This document shows positions 26,798 to 36,000 of a DNA stretch of 64,000 bases, piece by piece; within the stretch, counting starts at the first letter, position 1; the number at the start of each line of letters is the position of its first letter. The DNA comes from JBQLZQ01 sp052168355 (lineage in GTDB: Bacteria; Pseudomonadota; Alphaproteobacteria; DSM-16000; Inquilinaceae). A program made the position numbers and the translations under genes. The DNA lies in assembly GCA_052168355.1 (NCBI GenBank), contig JBQLZQ010000054.1, positions 1 to 64,000 of the forward strand. Direction: 5' to 3'. A model generated the notes under the pieces. The model had not been told where the DNA came from. It worked only from the letters and a program-made list of their open reading frames with translations, and searched no databases.

Positions 26798-28017
26798 GGC
26801 AATCCCTTTGACGAACGCGCATCCAGGCGGCGCTGAGACCCCGCCGCGGTATCGATCAGCGCATCCGTATGGCGACGCGCCTCGGCATCTATGTCGTGCA
26901 TCGCCTCCAGGCTGTCCAGGTCCCGGTTGGCCACGGCGGCCAGGGTATCCTCCACCAGACGGGCGATGTCCAGAAATCCGATCCGGCCGGCCAGAAAGGC
27001 GCCAACGGCGATCTCGTTGGCGGCGTTGAGAATGGTGGGCGCCCCGCGCCCCGCCTCCAACGCCTCACGGGCCAGCCGAAGGGCCGGGAAACGCACCGGA
27101 TCCGGCGGTTCGAAGTCCAGCCGGCCGACGGCGCCGAGGTCCAGCGGCGGACTGGGCGTGGCGATGCGCTTGGGCCACGCCAGGGCGTAGGCGATCGGCG
27201 TGCGCATGTCCGGCGTGCCAAGCTGGGCCAGCACCGAACCGTCCTCGTATTCGACCAGGCTGTGCACCACCGACTGGGGATGGACCAGAACGTCGATGCC
27301 GTCGGCAGGCATCCCGAACAGAAGCGCCGCCTCGATGATTTCCAGGCCCTTGTTCATCATCGTGGCGCTGTCGACTGAGATCTTGGCCCCCATGTCCCAG
27401 ACCGGATGGGCCACCGCCTGGCTGGGCGTGGCCCGTTCCATGTCCGCCGCGCTGGCCGACCGGAACGGCCCGCCCGAGGCGGTCAGAATGATGCGCCTCA
27501 CGGAGTCGCGCCCGCCCTGGTCGAGCACCTGGAAGATGGCGTTGTGCTCGCTGTCGACGGGCAGCAGAACGGCATTGTGCCGGCGCACCAGATCGAGCAT
27601 CAGCGGTCCGGCGCAGACCAGGCTTTCCTTGTTGGCCAGCGCGACCTTCGCCCCCCGCCGCACGGCCGCGAGGGTGGGTGGCAGCCCGTGCGCCCCGACG
27701 ATCGCCGACATCACCCAGTCGGCCGGCCGGTCCGCAGCCTCGATCAACGCCTGCGGGCCGGCGGCCACGGCGATGCCGGTACCGGCAAGGGCGTCGCGCA
27801 ACGTGCCATACAAATCAGGGTCGGCGATCACCGCCTGCCGGGCGCGCAGCCGCCGGGCCTGCTCGGCCAGCCGGGCGACGTTGCGGTGGGCCGTCAGCGC
27901 CTCCACGGAAAAACGGCTTGGGTTCCGGGCGATCAGATCGACCGTGCTGGCCCCCACCGACCCCGTCGACCCGAGGATCGTGACGTGGCGTACATCATCG
28001 GTCGGCGCGGCCGCCAT
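26794..28017 (-). CDS. dxr: 1-deoxy-D-xylulose 5-phosphate reductoisomerase
   Basis: Makes 2-C-methylerythritol 4-phosphate from DXP in the MEP isoprenoid pathway. About 407 residues, with the NADPH-binding ILGSTGSVGASTVDL near the N-terminus, NKESLVCAG, the metal-site LPVDSEHNAIFQ, and the ASGGPFR and MGAKISVDSATMMNKGLE segments. The start is either ATG 28017 or GTG 28029; the GAGAGG stretch is better spaced for the GTG, but the ATG matches the usual N-terminus. It follows cdsA directly, and its stop overlaps the rseP start. Confidence 0.96.
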   Translation of the reverse strand: MAAAPTDDVRHVTILGSTGSVGASTVDLIARNPSRFSVEALTAHRNVARLAEQARRLRARQAVIADPDLYGTLRDALAGTGIAVAAGPQALIEAADRPADWVMSAIVGAHGLPPTLAAVRRGAKVALANKESLVCAGPLMLDLVRRHNAVLLPVDSEHNAIFQVLDQGGRDSVRRIILTASGGPFRSASAADMERATPSQAVAHPVWDMGAKISVDSATMMNKGLEIIEAALLFGMPADGIDVLVHPQSVVHSLVEYEDGSVLAQLGTPDMRTPIAYALAWPKRIATPSPPLDLGAVGRLDFEPPDPVRFPALRLAREALEAGRGAPTILNAANEIAVGAFLAGRIGFLDIARLVEDTLAAVANRDLDSLEAMHDIDAEARRHTDALIDTAAGSQRRLDARSSKGLP

Positions 28018-28022
28018 TGCCT

Positions 28023-28859
28023 CTACCACCACTGCACCTCTCGTCCGACGGTCGCCTGAAAGGCCGCGAAGATCGGCGCCGCGGCGATCAGGCCGTCGAG
28101 GCGGTCCAGGATGCCGCCATGGCCGGGGATCAGCCCCCCGGTATCCTTGACCTTGTACCGCCGCTTGATGAACGATTCGAAAAGGTCCCCGGCCTGGGAT
28201 ACAAGTGCCAGGACACCCCCAAGACCAGCCCCCACCCACGGCCAGGCCGCGCCGAACAGCCCGGCGACAAGTCCCCCGGCCAGGGCCGCGCCCGCCACGG
28301 CCCCACCCAATCCCGACCAGGTCTTGTTCGGGCTGATCGCCGGCGCCAGACGGGGCCCGCCGACCGTCCGGCCGACGGCATAGCCGCCGATATCCGTGGC
28401 CCACACCACAGCGAACAGCCAGACCACGACCAGCGCCCCGCCGTCGGGCGGCGCCCGCAGCCAGATCAGCGCCACCGACGCCAGACCGATATAGGGGATG
28501 CCGAACGCGATCAGCCGGCTGTGGGCCCGCCCGCGCGCCGCCATCGCGGTCAGCAGACACAGGCTGAGCAGAACCATCAGCGCCAGACCGGGCAGCGGCC
28601 CGGCGGCCAGATCGGCGACCAGGACGGCCACGAGGAAGCCATAGGACAGCTCCAAGGCGAAATCGTCACGCCCCGGCGCCACCAGCCGGACCCATTCCCG
28701 CACGCACAGAACCGCCGCGGCGATGACCAGCAGGTCGAACACGAACCCGCCGACATAGATGGCCCCCAGGACAACCGGCGCCGCCACGGCGCCCGACAGG
28801 ATTCGGACCTGAAGGTTTGTCAAATTGAGAACTTCAGGGAAGGTTGACGGTGGCGCCAT
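28023..28859 (-). CDS. cdsA: Phosphatidate cytidylyltransferase
   Basis: Integral membrane enzyme making CDP-diacylglycerol for phospholipid synthesis. The 278-residue protein has multiple membrane helices and the full CDS signature near the C-terminus: SQAGDLFESFIKRR followed by KDTGGLIPGHGGILDRLDG, as well as the upstream ISPNKTWSG. The ATG at 28859 overlaps the end of uppS by 26 bases; a TTG inside the LNLTNLQ segment is an alternative start that would remove the overlap. The uppS-cdsA-dxr order fits a combined lipid and isoprenoid operon. Confidence 0.94.
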   Translation of the reverse strand: MAPPSTFPEVLNLTNLQVRILSGAVAAPVVLGAIYVGGFVFDLLVIAAAVLCVREWVRLVAPGRDDFALELSYGFLVAVLVADLAAGPLPGLALMVLLSLCLLTAMAARGRAHSRLIAFGIPYIGLASVALIWLRAPPDGGALVVVWLFAVVWATDIGGYAVGRTVGGPRLAPAISPNKTWSGLGGAVAGAALAGGLVAGLFGAAWPWVGAGLGGVLALVSQAGDLFESFIKRRYKVKDTGGLIPGHGGILDRLDGLIAAAPIFAAFQATVGREVQWW

Positions 28860-29571
28860 AACGGCGTTCGCGTCGCTGGTATTCGCCGATCGCCTGCTCG
28901 AAGTCGGCGGTGGTGAAGTCGGGCCACAGGGTATCCACGAACACCAGTTCGGCATACGCCGCCTGCCACAATAGAAAATTGCTGATCCGCTGTTCGCCGC
29001 TGGTCCGGATGATCAGATCGGGGTTCGGCAGGTCGCGGGTGAACAGCCGTTGTTCGAGCATGGTTTCGTCGATGGCGTCGGGATCGATCTCGCCCGCCTT
29101 GGCGGCCCGGGCCAGTTGGCGCGCCGCCATGACGATTTCCTGCCGCGATCCGTAGCTGAGCGCGACGGTCAGATGTAGGGCGCTGTTGCCCGCGGTCAGA
29201 TCCTCGGCATGGGCGATCATGCCGACGATGTCGCCGGCCAGACGGGTACGGTCGCCGATGACCCTCAGCCTGACCCCGTTGTCGTGAAGATCCGCGACCT
29301 CGCTGCGCAAGAACATGCGCAGCAGGCGCATCAGTTCGCCCACCTCCTCGTCGGGCCGAGCCCAATTCTCCGTCGAGAACCCGAACAACGTCAGATAGGC
29401 GACGCCCAGATCGCCCGCCGCCTCGACCACGCGGCGTACCGTTTCGACGCCCTTGCGGTGTCCCATGGTCCGCGGCAGGCCGCGGCTGCGCGCCCATCGC
29501 CCATTGCCGTCCATGATGACGGCGACATGGACCGGTACCGACGGTCTGGGTTGGGGATCGATATGCTGCAT
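28834..29571 (-). CDS. uppS: Undecaprenyl diphosphate synthase (cis-prenyltransferase)
   Basis: Builds C55 undecaprenyl diphosphate, the lipid carrier for peptidoglycan and other glycans. The 245-residue protein carries the catalytic Asp21 in VIMDGNGRWA, the GFSTENWARP segment, and the C-terminal DLIIRTSGEQRISNFLLWQ and ELVFVDTLWPDF motifs. I chose ATG 29571 (MQHIDPQ). A TTG 16 codons upstream is in frame; neither has a strong ribosome-binding site, so the start is uncertain. It lies 85 bases downstream of frr. Confidence 0.95.
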   Translation of the reverse strand: MQHIDPQPRPSVPVHVAVIMDGNGRWARSRGLPRTMGHRKGVETVRRVVEAAGDLGVAYLTLFGFSTENWARPDEEVGELMRLLRMFLRSEVADLHDNGVRLRVIGDRTRLAGDIVGMIAHAEDLTAGNSALHLTVALSYGSRQEIVMAARQLARAAKAGEIDPDAIDETMLEQRLFTRDLPNPDLIIRTSGEQRISNFLLWQAAYAELVFVDTLWPDFTTADFEQAIGEYQRRERRYGATVNLP

Positions 29572-29656
29572 GGATATGGGGCCGGCAGGATCCTGAACCA
29601 CGAACGCAACGCCGGACAAGGAAACCCTGGGGGTTCCTTCCGTCCGATTTGCGTCG

Positions 29657-30214
29657 CTACACCTGCATGATCTCTTTTTCCTTTTGTGCCAAGGACTCGT
29701 CGATTTCCTTGATGTGGTCGTCGGTCAGCTTCTGGATCCGGTCCGCCAGCACCTTGTGTTCGTCCTGGGACAGGTCGCCGTCCCGTTCCTGCCGCTTCAG
29801 CCCATCCATGCCGTCACGGCGCACATTGCGCACGGCCACCCGGGCCTGCTCGGTATATTTACCGGCAACTTTGGTCAATTCACGGCGACGTTCTTCGTTG
29901 AGTTCCGGGATCGGCACGCGCACCAGGGTCCCGTCGGCCTGGGGGTTGAGGCCCAACCCGGCGTCGCGGATGGCCTTTTCGACGCCCTTGACCATGCCCT
30001 TGTCCCAGACCTGTACGGTGAGCATCCGGGCCTCGGGCACGCCGACCGTGCCGACCTGATTGAGGGGCATGGACTGGCCGTAGGCCTCGACCATGACCGG
30101 GTCGAGCAGGCTGGGCGACGCGCGGCCGGTCCTCAAGCCCGCGAATTCCTTGCGTAGAGCCTCAACGGCGCCATGCATGCGTTTCTCGATGCTTTTGATG
30201 TCGGACTCGGACAT
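29657..30214 (-). CDS. frr: Ribosome recycling factor
   Basis: Splits post-termination ribosomes together with EF-G. The 185-residue length and sequence are typical: MHGAVEALRKEFAGLRTGRASPSLLDP at the N-terminal helix, GVPEARMLTVQVWDK in the second domain, and the basic helical end with ERDGDLSQDEHK. It starts 3 bases after the pyrH stop, so the two genes are co-transcribed. Nothing unusual is seen. Confidence 0.97.
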   Translation of the reverse strand: MSESDIKSIEKRMHGAVEALRKEFAGLRTGRASPSLLDPVMVEAYGQSMPLNQVGTVGVPEARMLTVQVWDKGMVKGVEKAIRDAGLGLNPQADGTLVRVPIPELNEERRRELTKVAGKYTEQARVAVRNVRRDGMDGLKRQERDGDLSQDEHKVLADRIQKLTDDHIKEIDESLAQKEKEIMQV

Positions 30215-30217
30215 GTG

Positions 30218-30943
30218 TCAGCCCCCCTCCGTTATGATTGTGAACAGGCCGTTTCCGGCGACCACATCGGCCAGCGCACCCGCATTGTGAAGGGAAAAAA
30301 CCAAAATGGGGATACGGTTTTCCCGCGCCAGGGAAATGGCCGAATGATCCATGACCCGCAGATCCTGGGACAGCACGTCCATGTAGGTCAGCCTGTCGAA
30401 GCGCTTGGCGTTGGGCACCTTGCGCGGATCGGCATCGTAGACGCCATCGACCTGGGTGCCCTTCAACAGGGCATCGCAACCCATTTCCGACGCCCTGAGC
30501 GCGGCGGCGGTATCGGTGGTGAAGTACGGGTTGCCGGTGCCCCCGCCAAAGATCACCACCCGTCCCTTTTCCATGTGCCGCACCGCGCGGCGCCTGATAT
30601 AGGGCTCGCATATCGTCTGCATCGGGATCGCCGACAGGACCCGCGTGTGCAAACCCTGTGTCTCGCAGGCGTTCTGCAGAGCCAGCGAGTTCATCACCGT
30701 GGCCAGCATACCCATATAGTCGGCGGTCGACCGCTCCATGCCACGGGCCGCGCCGGCAACGCCGCGAAAGATGTTGCCGCCGCCGACGACCATGCAGACC
30801 TCGCAGCCAAGGGCGTGAACCTGTGCCACTTCCGAGGCCACGCGGGCCACCGTCGCGGGGTCGATCCCATAGTCGCGGCTGCCCATCAGCGCCTCCCCCG
30901 ATATCTTGAGCAAGATTCGGCGGTACGACGGGCCTGACGGCAT
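30218..30943 (-). CDS. pyrH: Uridylate kinase
   Basis: Hexameric UMP kinase of the amino-acid-kinase fold, making UDP in pyrimidine metabolism. The 241-residue protein shows RRILLKISGEALMG at the N-terminus, VVGGGNIFRG, GGTGNPYFTTDTAAALRA and KGTQVDGVYDADPRK. The ATG at 30943 (MPSGPSYRR) has AAGGA 7 bases upstream. The frame stays open upstream through a nine-base tandem repeat and out-of-frame tsf sequence, but that extension has no family similarity. Confidence 0.97.
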   Translation of the reverse strand: MPSGPSYRRILLKISGEALMGSRDYGIDPATVARVASEVAQVHALGCEVCMVVGGGNIFRGVAGAARGMERSTADYMGMLATVMNSLALQNACETQGLHTRVLSAIPMQTICEPYIRRRAVRHMEKGRVVIFGGGTGNPYFTTDTAAALRASEMGCDALLKGTQVDGVYDADPRKVPNAKRFDRLTYMDVLSQDLRVMDHSAISLARENRIPILVFSLHNAGALADVVAGNGLFTIITEGG

Positions 30944-30960
30944 GAACGGGTCCTTGAGCT

Positions 30961-31005
30961 GGGTTGGCTGGGTTGGCTGGGTTGGCCGGGTTTGCTGGTT
31001 TAGCT
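30961..31005. repeat. Nine-base tandem repeat between tsf and pyrH
   Basis: On the + strand GGGTTGGCT occurs twice exactly (30961-30978), then as GGGTTGGCC and GGGTTTGCT, and a decayed fifth unit (30997-31005) contains the tsf stop codon. In the mRNA it reads as an unstructured AGCCAACCC array filling most of the gap between tsf and the pyrH ribosome-binding site. Copy number could vary between strains. Confidence 0.8.
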
Positions 31006-31926
31006 GGCGAGAGTGGCAGCCACTTCCGCGGCGAAATCGCCGGCCGCCTTTTCGATCCCTTCTCCCAAGGCAAAGCGGCAAAAGCCGGCGATGGTCACCG
31101 GCGCGCCGACATCCTTGGCGGCATCGGCCAAAACCTTCTTGACCCGGCTTTCACCGTCGATGACCCAGACCTGCTCGAGCAGAACCACTTCCTCGTAGAA
31201 TTTGCGCAACCGGCCTTCGACCATCTTCTCGATGATGTCCTCGGGCCGTCCGCTGGCCCGCGCCTGGTCGGCAAGAACCGTCCGCTCCCGCTCGATGGCG
31301 GCGGGGTCCAGATCGTCGGTGGACAGCGATTCCGGACGGGCGGCGGCGATGTGCATGGCCACCTGACGGCCCAGCGCATCCAGCTTGGCCGTATCGCCGG
31401 TCGACTCCAGGGCCACCAGCACGCCGATCTTGCCCAGGCCGGGAGCAACCGCGCCGTGGACATAGGACGAAACGACGCCGGAGGTCACCGACAGGCGCTG
31501 GGAGCGGCGCACGCTCATGTTCTCGCCGATGGTCGCCACCAGGGCCGTCACCTCGTCGGCCACCGAACGGCCGGTGCCCGGAAACGACGCCGTCTTCAAC
31601 GCCTCCACGTCGCCGCCGCCGTCCATGGCCAAACTGGCCAGACTGGCGACGAAGCTTTGGAACTGAGCGTTGCGGGCGACGAAATCGGTCTCCGAATTGA
31701 CCTCGACGACCGCGCCCACGGTCCCCGACACGGCGACACCGACCAGCCCTTCGGTCGCCACCCGGCCGGATTTCTTGGCGGCCGCGGCGAGTCCCTTCTT
31801 ACGAAGCCAATCGACGGCGTCTTCCATCTCGCCGCCGGTTTCCGTCAGCGCCTTCTTGCAATCCATCATGCCGGCGCCTGATTTCTCGCGCAGTTCCTTG
31901 ACCAGCGCCGCCGTGATCTCCGCCAT
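31000..31926 (-). CDS. tsf: Translation elongation factor Ts
   Basis: Nucleotide exchange factor for EF-Tu. The 308-residue protein shows the UBA-like N-terminus with ELREKSGAGMMDCKKALTE, then EVNSETDFVARN and the repeated core domains, ending with the C-terminal helix LGEGIEKAAGDFAAEV. Length is normal for alphaproteobacteria. The ATG is preceded by AGAGGG. It is 70 bases downstream of rpsB, the standard partner. Its stop codon lies in the last, degenerate unit of a tandem repeat. Confidence 0.97.
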   Translation of the reverse strand: MAEITAALVKELREKSGAGMMDCKKALTETGGEMEDAVDWLRKKGLAAAAKKSGRVATEGLVGVAVSGTVGAVVEVNSETDFVARNAQFQSFVASLASLAMDGGGDVEALKTASFPGTGRSVADEVTALVATIGENMSVRRSQRLSVTSGVVSSYVHGAVAPGLGKIGVLVALESTGDTAKLDALGRQVAMHIAAARPESLSTDDLDPAAIERERTVLADQARASGRPEDIIEKMVEGRLRKFYEEVVLLEQVWVIDGESRVKKVLADAAKDVGAPVTIAGFCRFALGEGIEKAAGDFAAEVAATLAS

Positions 31927-31996
31927 TGTCGCCCTCTTGCCTCTGTCTCAAATCCCGCCGGCGTCCGCCGACCGCCATCGTTTGCCGCGCGACCGG

Positions 31997-32878
31997 TCAG
32001 GCCGACGCGGCCGCCTTTGTATCGCTTGCGGTGGCATCGCTTCCGGCAGTATCGCCCGCCGGTGCGTCGCCGGCCGGCGCATCGCCGCCCTTCCCCGCCG
32101 CGGCCGCCGGCATCTCGGCGACCACCGTCTCGGGAAGGGGCTCGGCGACGGGCGCCTCCTGCTCTCCGACATCGGCCCCCGATGCCGACATTTCGGCCTG
32201 AATCCCCGCCAGCACGGCCTGGGACACGATATCGCAGTAAAGGTCGATGGCGCGCAGGGCGTCGTCGTTGCCCGGAATCGGGAACGTGATACCGTCCGGA
32301 TCGGAATTGCTGTCGATGATCGCGGTCACCGGGATCCCAAGCTTCCGCGCCTCCTGAACGGCGATCGACTCCTTGTTGGTGTCGATGATGAACAGCATGT
32401 CGGGCAAGCCGCCCATATCGCGGATACCGCCCAGCGCGCGTTCCAGCTTGTCGCGATCGCGGGTCAGGTTCAGCATTTCCTTCTTGGTCAGCCCGGTTTC
32501 GGGGTTCTCGAGCTGGGCGTCCATTTCCTTCAGCCGGCGAATGGACAGCGAAATGGTCTTCCAGTTGGTCAGCATGCCGCCGAGCCAGCGGTGATTGACG
32601 TAATACTGCCCGCAGCGCTTGGCCGCCTCCGCCACCCGGTCGGCGGCCTGGCGCTTGGTGCCCACGAACAGCACCCGACCGCCGCCCTTGACGGTGTCGC
32701 GGACCGCCTCGAGGCCCCGATGCAGGAGAGGAACTGTCTGTTGTAAATCAATGATGTGCACGCCGTTGCGAACACCAAAGATGAACGGGTCCATCTTGGG
32801 GTTCCAGCGCCTGGTGTGGTGTCCGAAATGAACGCCAGCTTCCAGCAGCTGGCGCATGGTAAAGGTCGGCATGGCCAT
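31997..32878 (-). CDS. rpsB: 30S ribosomal protein S2
   Basis: Ribosomal small-subunit protein on the back of the 30S body. The protein starts MAMPTFTMRQLLEAGVHFG and has the family signatures FIFGVRNGVHIIDL and PDMLFIIDTNKESIAVQEA. At 293 residues it is longer than the E. coli form: after about residue 230 there is an Ala/Asp/Gly-rich acidic tail with a GDAPAGDAPAGD repeat. Such tails occur in alphaproteobacteria. AAAAGGA lies 9 bases before ATG 32878. It begins the long rpsB-to-lpxB gene series. Confidence 0.96.
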   Translation of the reverse strand: MAMPTFTMRQLLEAGVHFGHHTRRWNPKMDPFIFGVRNGVHIIDLQQTVPLLHRGLEAVRDTVKGGGRVLFVGTKRQAADRVAEAAKRCGQYYVNHRWLGGMLTNWKTISLSIRRLKEMDAQLENPETGLTKKEMLNLTRDRDKLERALGGIRDMGGLPDMLFIIDTNKESIAVQEARKLGIPVTAIIDSNSDPDGITFPIPGNDDALRAIDLYCDIVSQAVLAGIQAEMSASGADVGEQEAPVAEPLPETVVAEMPAAAAGKGGDAPAGDAPAGDTAGSDATASDTKAAASA

Positions 32879-33027
32879 GGTTAATGATCCTTTTCCGGTT
32901 CTACCGCCGCGAGCCTTGGTCCACGCCCCACCGACGCCACCATGGCGACGGAAGAACAGGACACCGGAGCGACCGGCCGGGTAGACCGACAAGCCGCGAG
33001 CCCGCGTGTGAGGTCGACGATGGCGGC

Positions 33028-33056
33028 TAAATACCCCGCCCCGGCTCCTTTTGCAA
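33028..33056 (-). promoter_or_regulatory. Possible promoter of rpsB-tsf
   Basis: On the - strand TTGCAA (33056-33051) and TATTTA (33033-33028) are 17 bases apart. The -10 match is weak. It would give an rpsB leader of about 145 bases, enough for an S2-type autoregulatory leader, but I recognise no known structure. Confidence 0.35.
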
Positions 33057-33076
33057 GGATCGCGGGGGCTTTCGGC

Positions 33077-36000
33077 TCAGATTTCCTGGACGTCGGCGAC
33101 GCCGGGGATGGCCTTGAGCGCCGCCCGGCCGCGGCCGCTCAGGGCATAGCGCCCCGGCAGGGCGATTTCGATCTCCCGCACGGCGTCGACCTGGACCCAG
33201 ATATCGACCTGGCCGCGCCCCTTGCCTTCCCGCTCCAGGGTCGCCTTGAGCGGCCCCACGGCCCGTTCGTCGGCCAGATAGATGGCCAGCCGCGCGTCGG
33301 CCCCGGCGACCGCCTCGTCCAATGAGCCCACCGACTGGGCGGTCAGGCGCAGATCGCCGTCCCTGGCCTGGACCTCGACCGCCATCAGAACCGGCGTGCC
33401 CGGCTCCAGCAACGGCCGGACCCGGGCCAGCACCTCCTCGAACAGGGTCACCTCGAACAACCCGCTGGGGTCGGACAGGGAGACAAAGGCCATGCGTTTC
33501 TTGGACTTGGTCATCTGCTCGCGCTTGGCGATGATCACGCCCGCCAGCTTGACCGTCTTGCCGGCCAGCGTCCCCGCCTCCGCCGCCACCTCCCTGTGGC
33601 GCCGGGCCCCGACCCGCCGTGTGTTGTAGCCGTCCAGCGGGTGGGCGGAGAGGTAGAAGCCGATGGCGTCGAATTCCTGACGCAGCCGCTCCATCATGTC
33701 CCAGTCGGGCACCGACGGCAAGGCGGGTACGGACAAAGCCTCGCCGCCGTCGCCGCCGAACAGGCTGACCTGGCCGCTCTGCCGTTCCGACGCCGCGGAC
33801 TGGGCGTAGCGCACCAGCTTCTCCGACGCCGCCAGCAGCCGGGCCCGGTTGGCGTCGAGGCTGTCCAAGGCGCCGGCGCGGATCAGATTCTCGATCTGCC
33901 GCTTGTTGACCGACTTTCCGTCCAGGCGCCGCGCCAGGTCGAACACGTCGCGGAAGGGGCCGTTGGCGCTTCTCTCTTCCTCCACCGACCGCATCGCCTC
34001 GACGCCGACCCCCTTGATGGCGCCCAGCGCATAGCGGATGGCGGCCTGGCCGTCCCCGGCGTCGGCGGGTTCGACCACGAACACCGCCCCCGACCGGTTG
34101 ATATCGGGGGGCAGCAGGCGCAGGGCCAAGCGGTCGAGTTCCTGGCGAAAGACGTTCAGCTTATCGGTGTTGCCCAGGTCGAGGGTCATCGACGCGGCAA
34201 AGAACTCCAGCGGGTAGTTGGCTTTCAGATACCCGGTCTGGTAGGCGACCATAGCGTAGGCGGCGGCATGGCTTTTGTTGAATCCATAGCCGGCGAACTT
34301 GGCCACCAGGTCGAAGATGGTGGCGGCCTGTCCCCCGTCGACGCCGCGGGCCGTGGCCCCGTCCACGAAGTGTTTCTTCTGGGCATCCATCTCGGCCTTG
34401 ATCTTCTTGCCCATGGCCCGGCGCAGCAGGTCGGCGGCGCCCAGCGAGAAGCCGGCCAGGACCTGGGCGACCTCCATCACCTGCTCCTGATAGATCATGA
34501 TGCCGTGGGTTTCGGCCAGGATCGGTTCCAGGCTGGGATGCAGATAGTCTGGCTTTTCTTTGCCGTCCTTGACGCTGATGTATTTGGGGATGTTCTCCAT
34601 CGGCCCCGGACGGTACAGCGCGACCAGGGCGATGATGTCCTCGAACCGGTCGGGGCGCAGCTTGCGCAGCACGTCGCGCATGCCCGCGCTTTCAAGCTGG
34701 AACACGCCCGTCCCCTCGCCCCGGCTCAGCATCTCGAACGTGGCCTTGTCGTCGAGCGGGATCGTGTCGAGGTCGATCGGCGTGCCGCCGGCGCGGATCA
34801 GGTCGACCGCGCGGGCCAGAACCGTCAGCGTCTTCAGCCCCAGAAAGTCGAACTTCACCAACCCGGCCTGTTCGACATACTTCATGTTGAACTGGGTCAC
34901 CGGCATCGGCGAACGCGGGTCGCGGTAGAGCGGCACCAGCTCCGCCAGAGGCCGGTCGCCGATCACCACCCCGGCCGCGTGGGTGGAGGCGTGACGGTAC
35001 AGCCCCTCCAGCTTCAGGGCGGTGTCGATCAGGTGGCGGACCGAATCGTCGTCGTCGCGCTGGGCGCGCAACTGCGGTTCTCCTTCGATCGCCTGGGCCA
35101 GGGTAACCGGGTTGGCCGGATTGTTGGGCACCAGCTTGCAGATCCGATCGACCTGCCCGTAGGGCATCTGGAGGACGCGGCCGACATCGCGCAGAACGGC
35201 GCGGGCCTGCAACTTACCGAAGGTGATGATCTGGGCAACCCGGTCATGGCCGTACTTGTCGCTGACGTAACCGATCACCTCGTCGCGCCGGTCCTGGCAG
35301 AAATCGATGTCGAAATCCGGCATCGAGACGCGTTCGGGGTTGAGAAACCGCTCGAACAGCAGGCCGAAGCGCAGCGGATCGAGATCGGTGATGGTCAGCG
35401 CCCAGGCCACCACGGACCCGGCGCCGGACCCGCGTCCGGGGCCGACCGGAATGCCCCGGTCCTTGGCCCACCGGATAAAGTCGGCCACGATCAGGAAGTA
35501 TCCGGGGAACCCCATGTCGGAGATGACGCCAAGCTCGTAGTCGAGACGACGGCGATAGGGCGTGGCTGCCTCCTCCCGCTCCGCCGGCGACTGGGTCGGG
35601 GCAAACACGGCGGTTTCCAGGCGCCGCTCCAGCCCGGCCATCGCCTGGTCGCGCAGTTCGTCCGCCTCGCTGCGGCCCTCGGCGGTGGCAAAGGCCGGCA
35701 GGATCGGCTTGCGGCCCGTCGGCATGAAGTGGCACCGCCGGGCGACCACCAGGGTGTTGTCCACCGCCTCGGGCAAATCGGCGAACAGGGCCCGCATTTC
35801 CTCGGCCGACTTGAACCGGTGTTCCGGGGTGACGCGCCTTCGGTCCTGCTGCCCGACATAGCTGCCGCTGGCGATGCACAGCAGCGCGTCGTGGGCCTCG
35901 GCCATCGAGGCGGTGGAGAAAAACACATCATTGGTTGCCACCAGGGGCAGATCGTGGCGGTAGGCGAGATCGATCAGGGCCGGCTCGATCGTCTCCTCCA

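Noticed and set aside
30961..31005. CRISPR array
   Set aside because: The unit is 9 bases with no spacers; a simple tandem repeat. No CRISPR-like array was found anywhere in the window.
30944..31081. N-terminal extension of PyrH through the tandem repeat
   Set aside because: The frame is open, but it overlaps tsf, encodes a low-complexity Thr-Gln-Pro stretch and lacks family similarity; ATG 30943 with AAGGA is the normal start.
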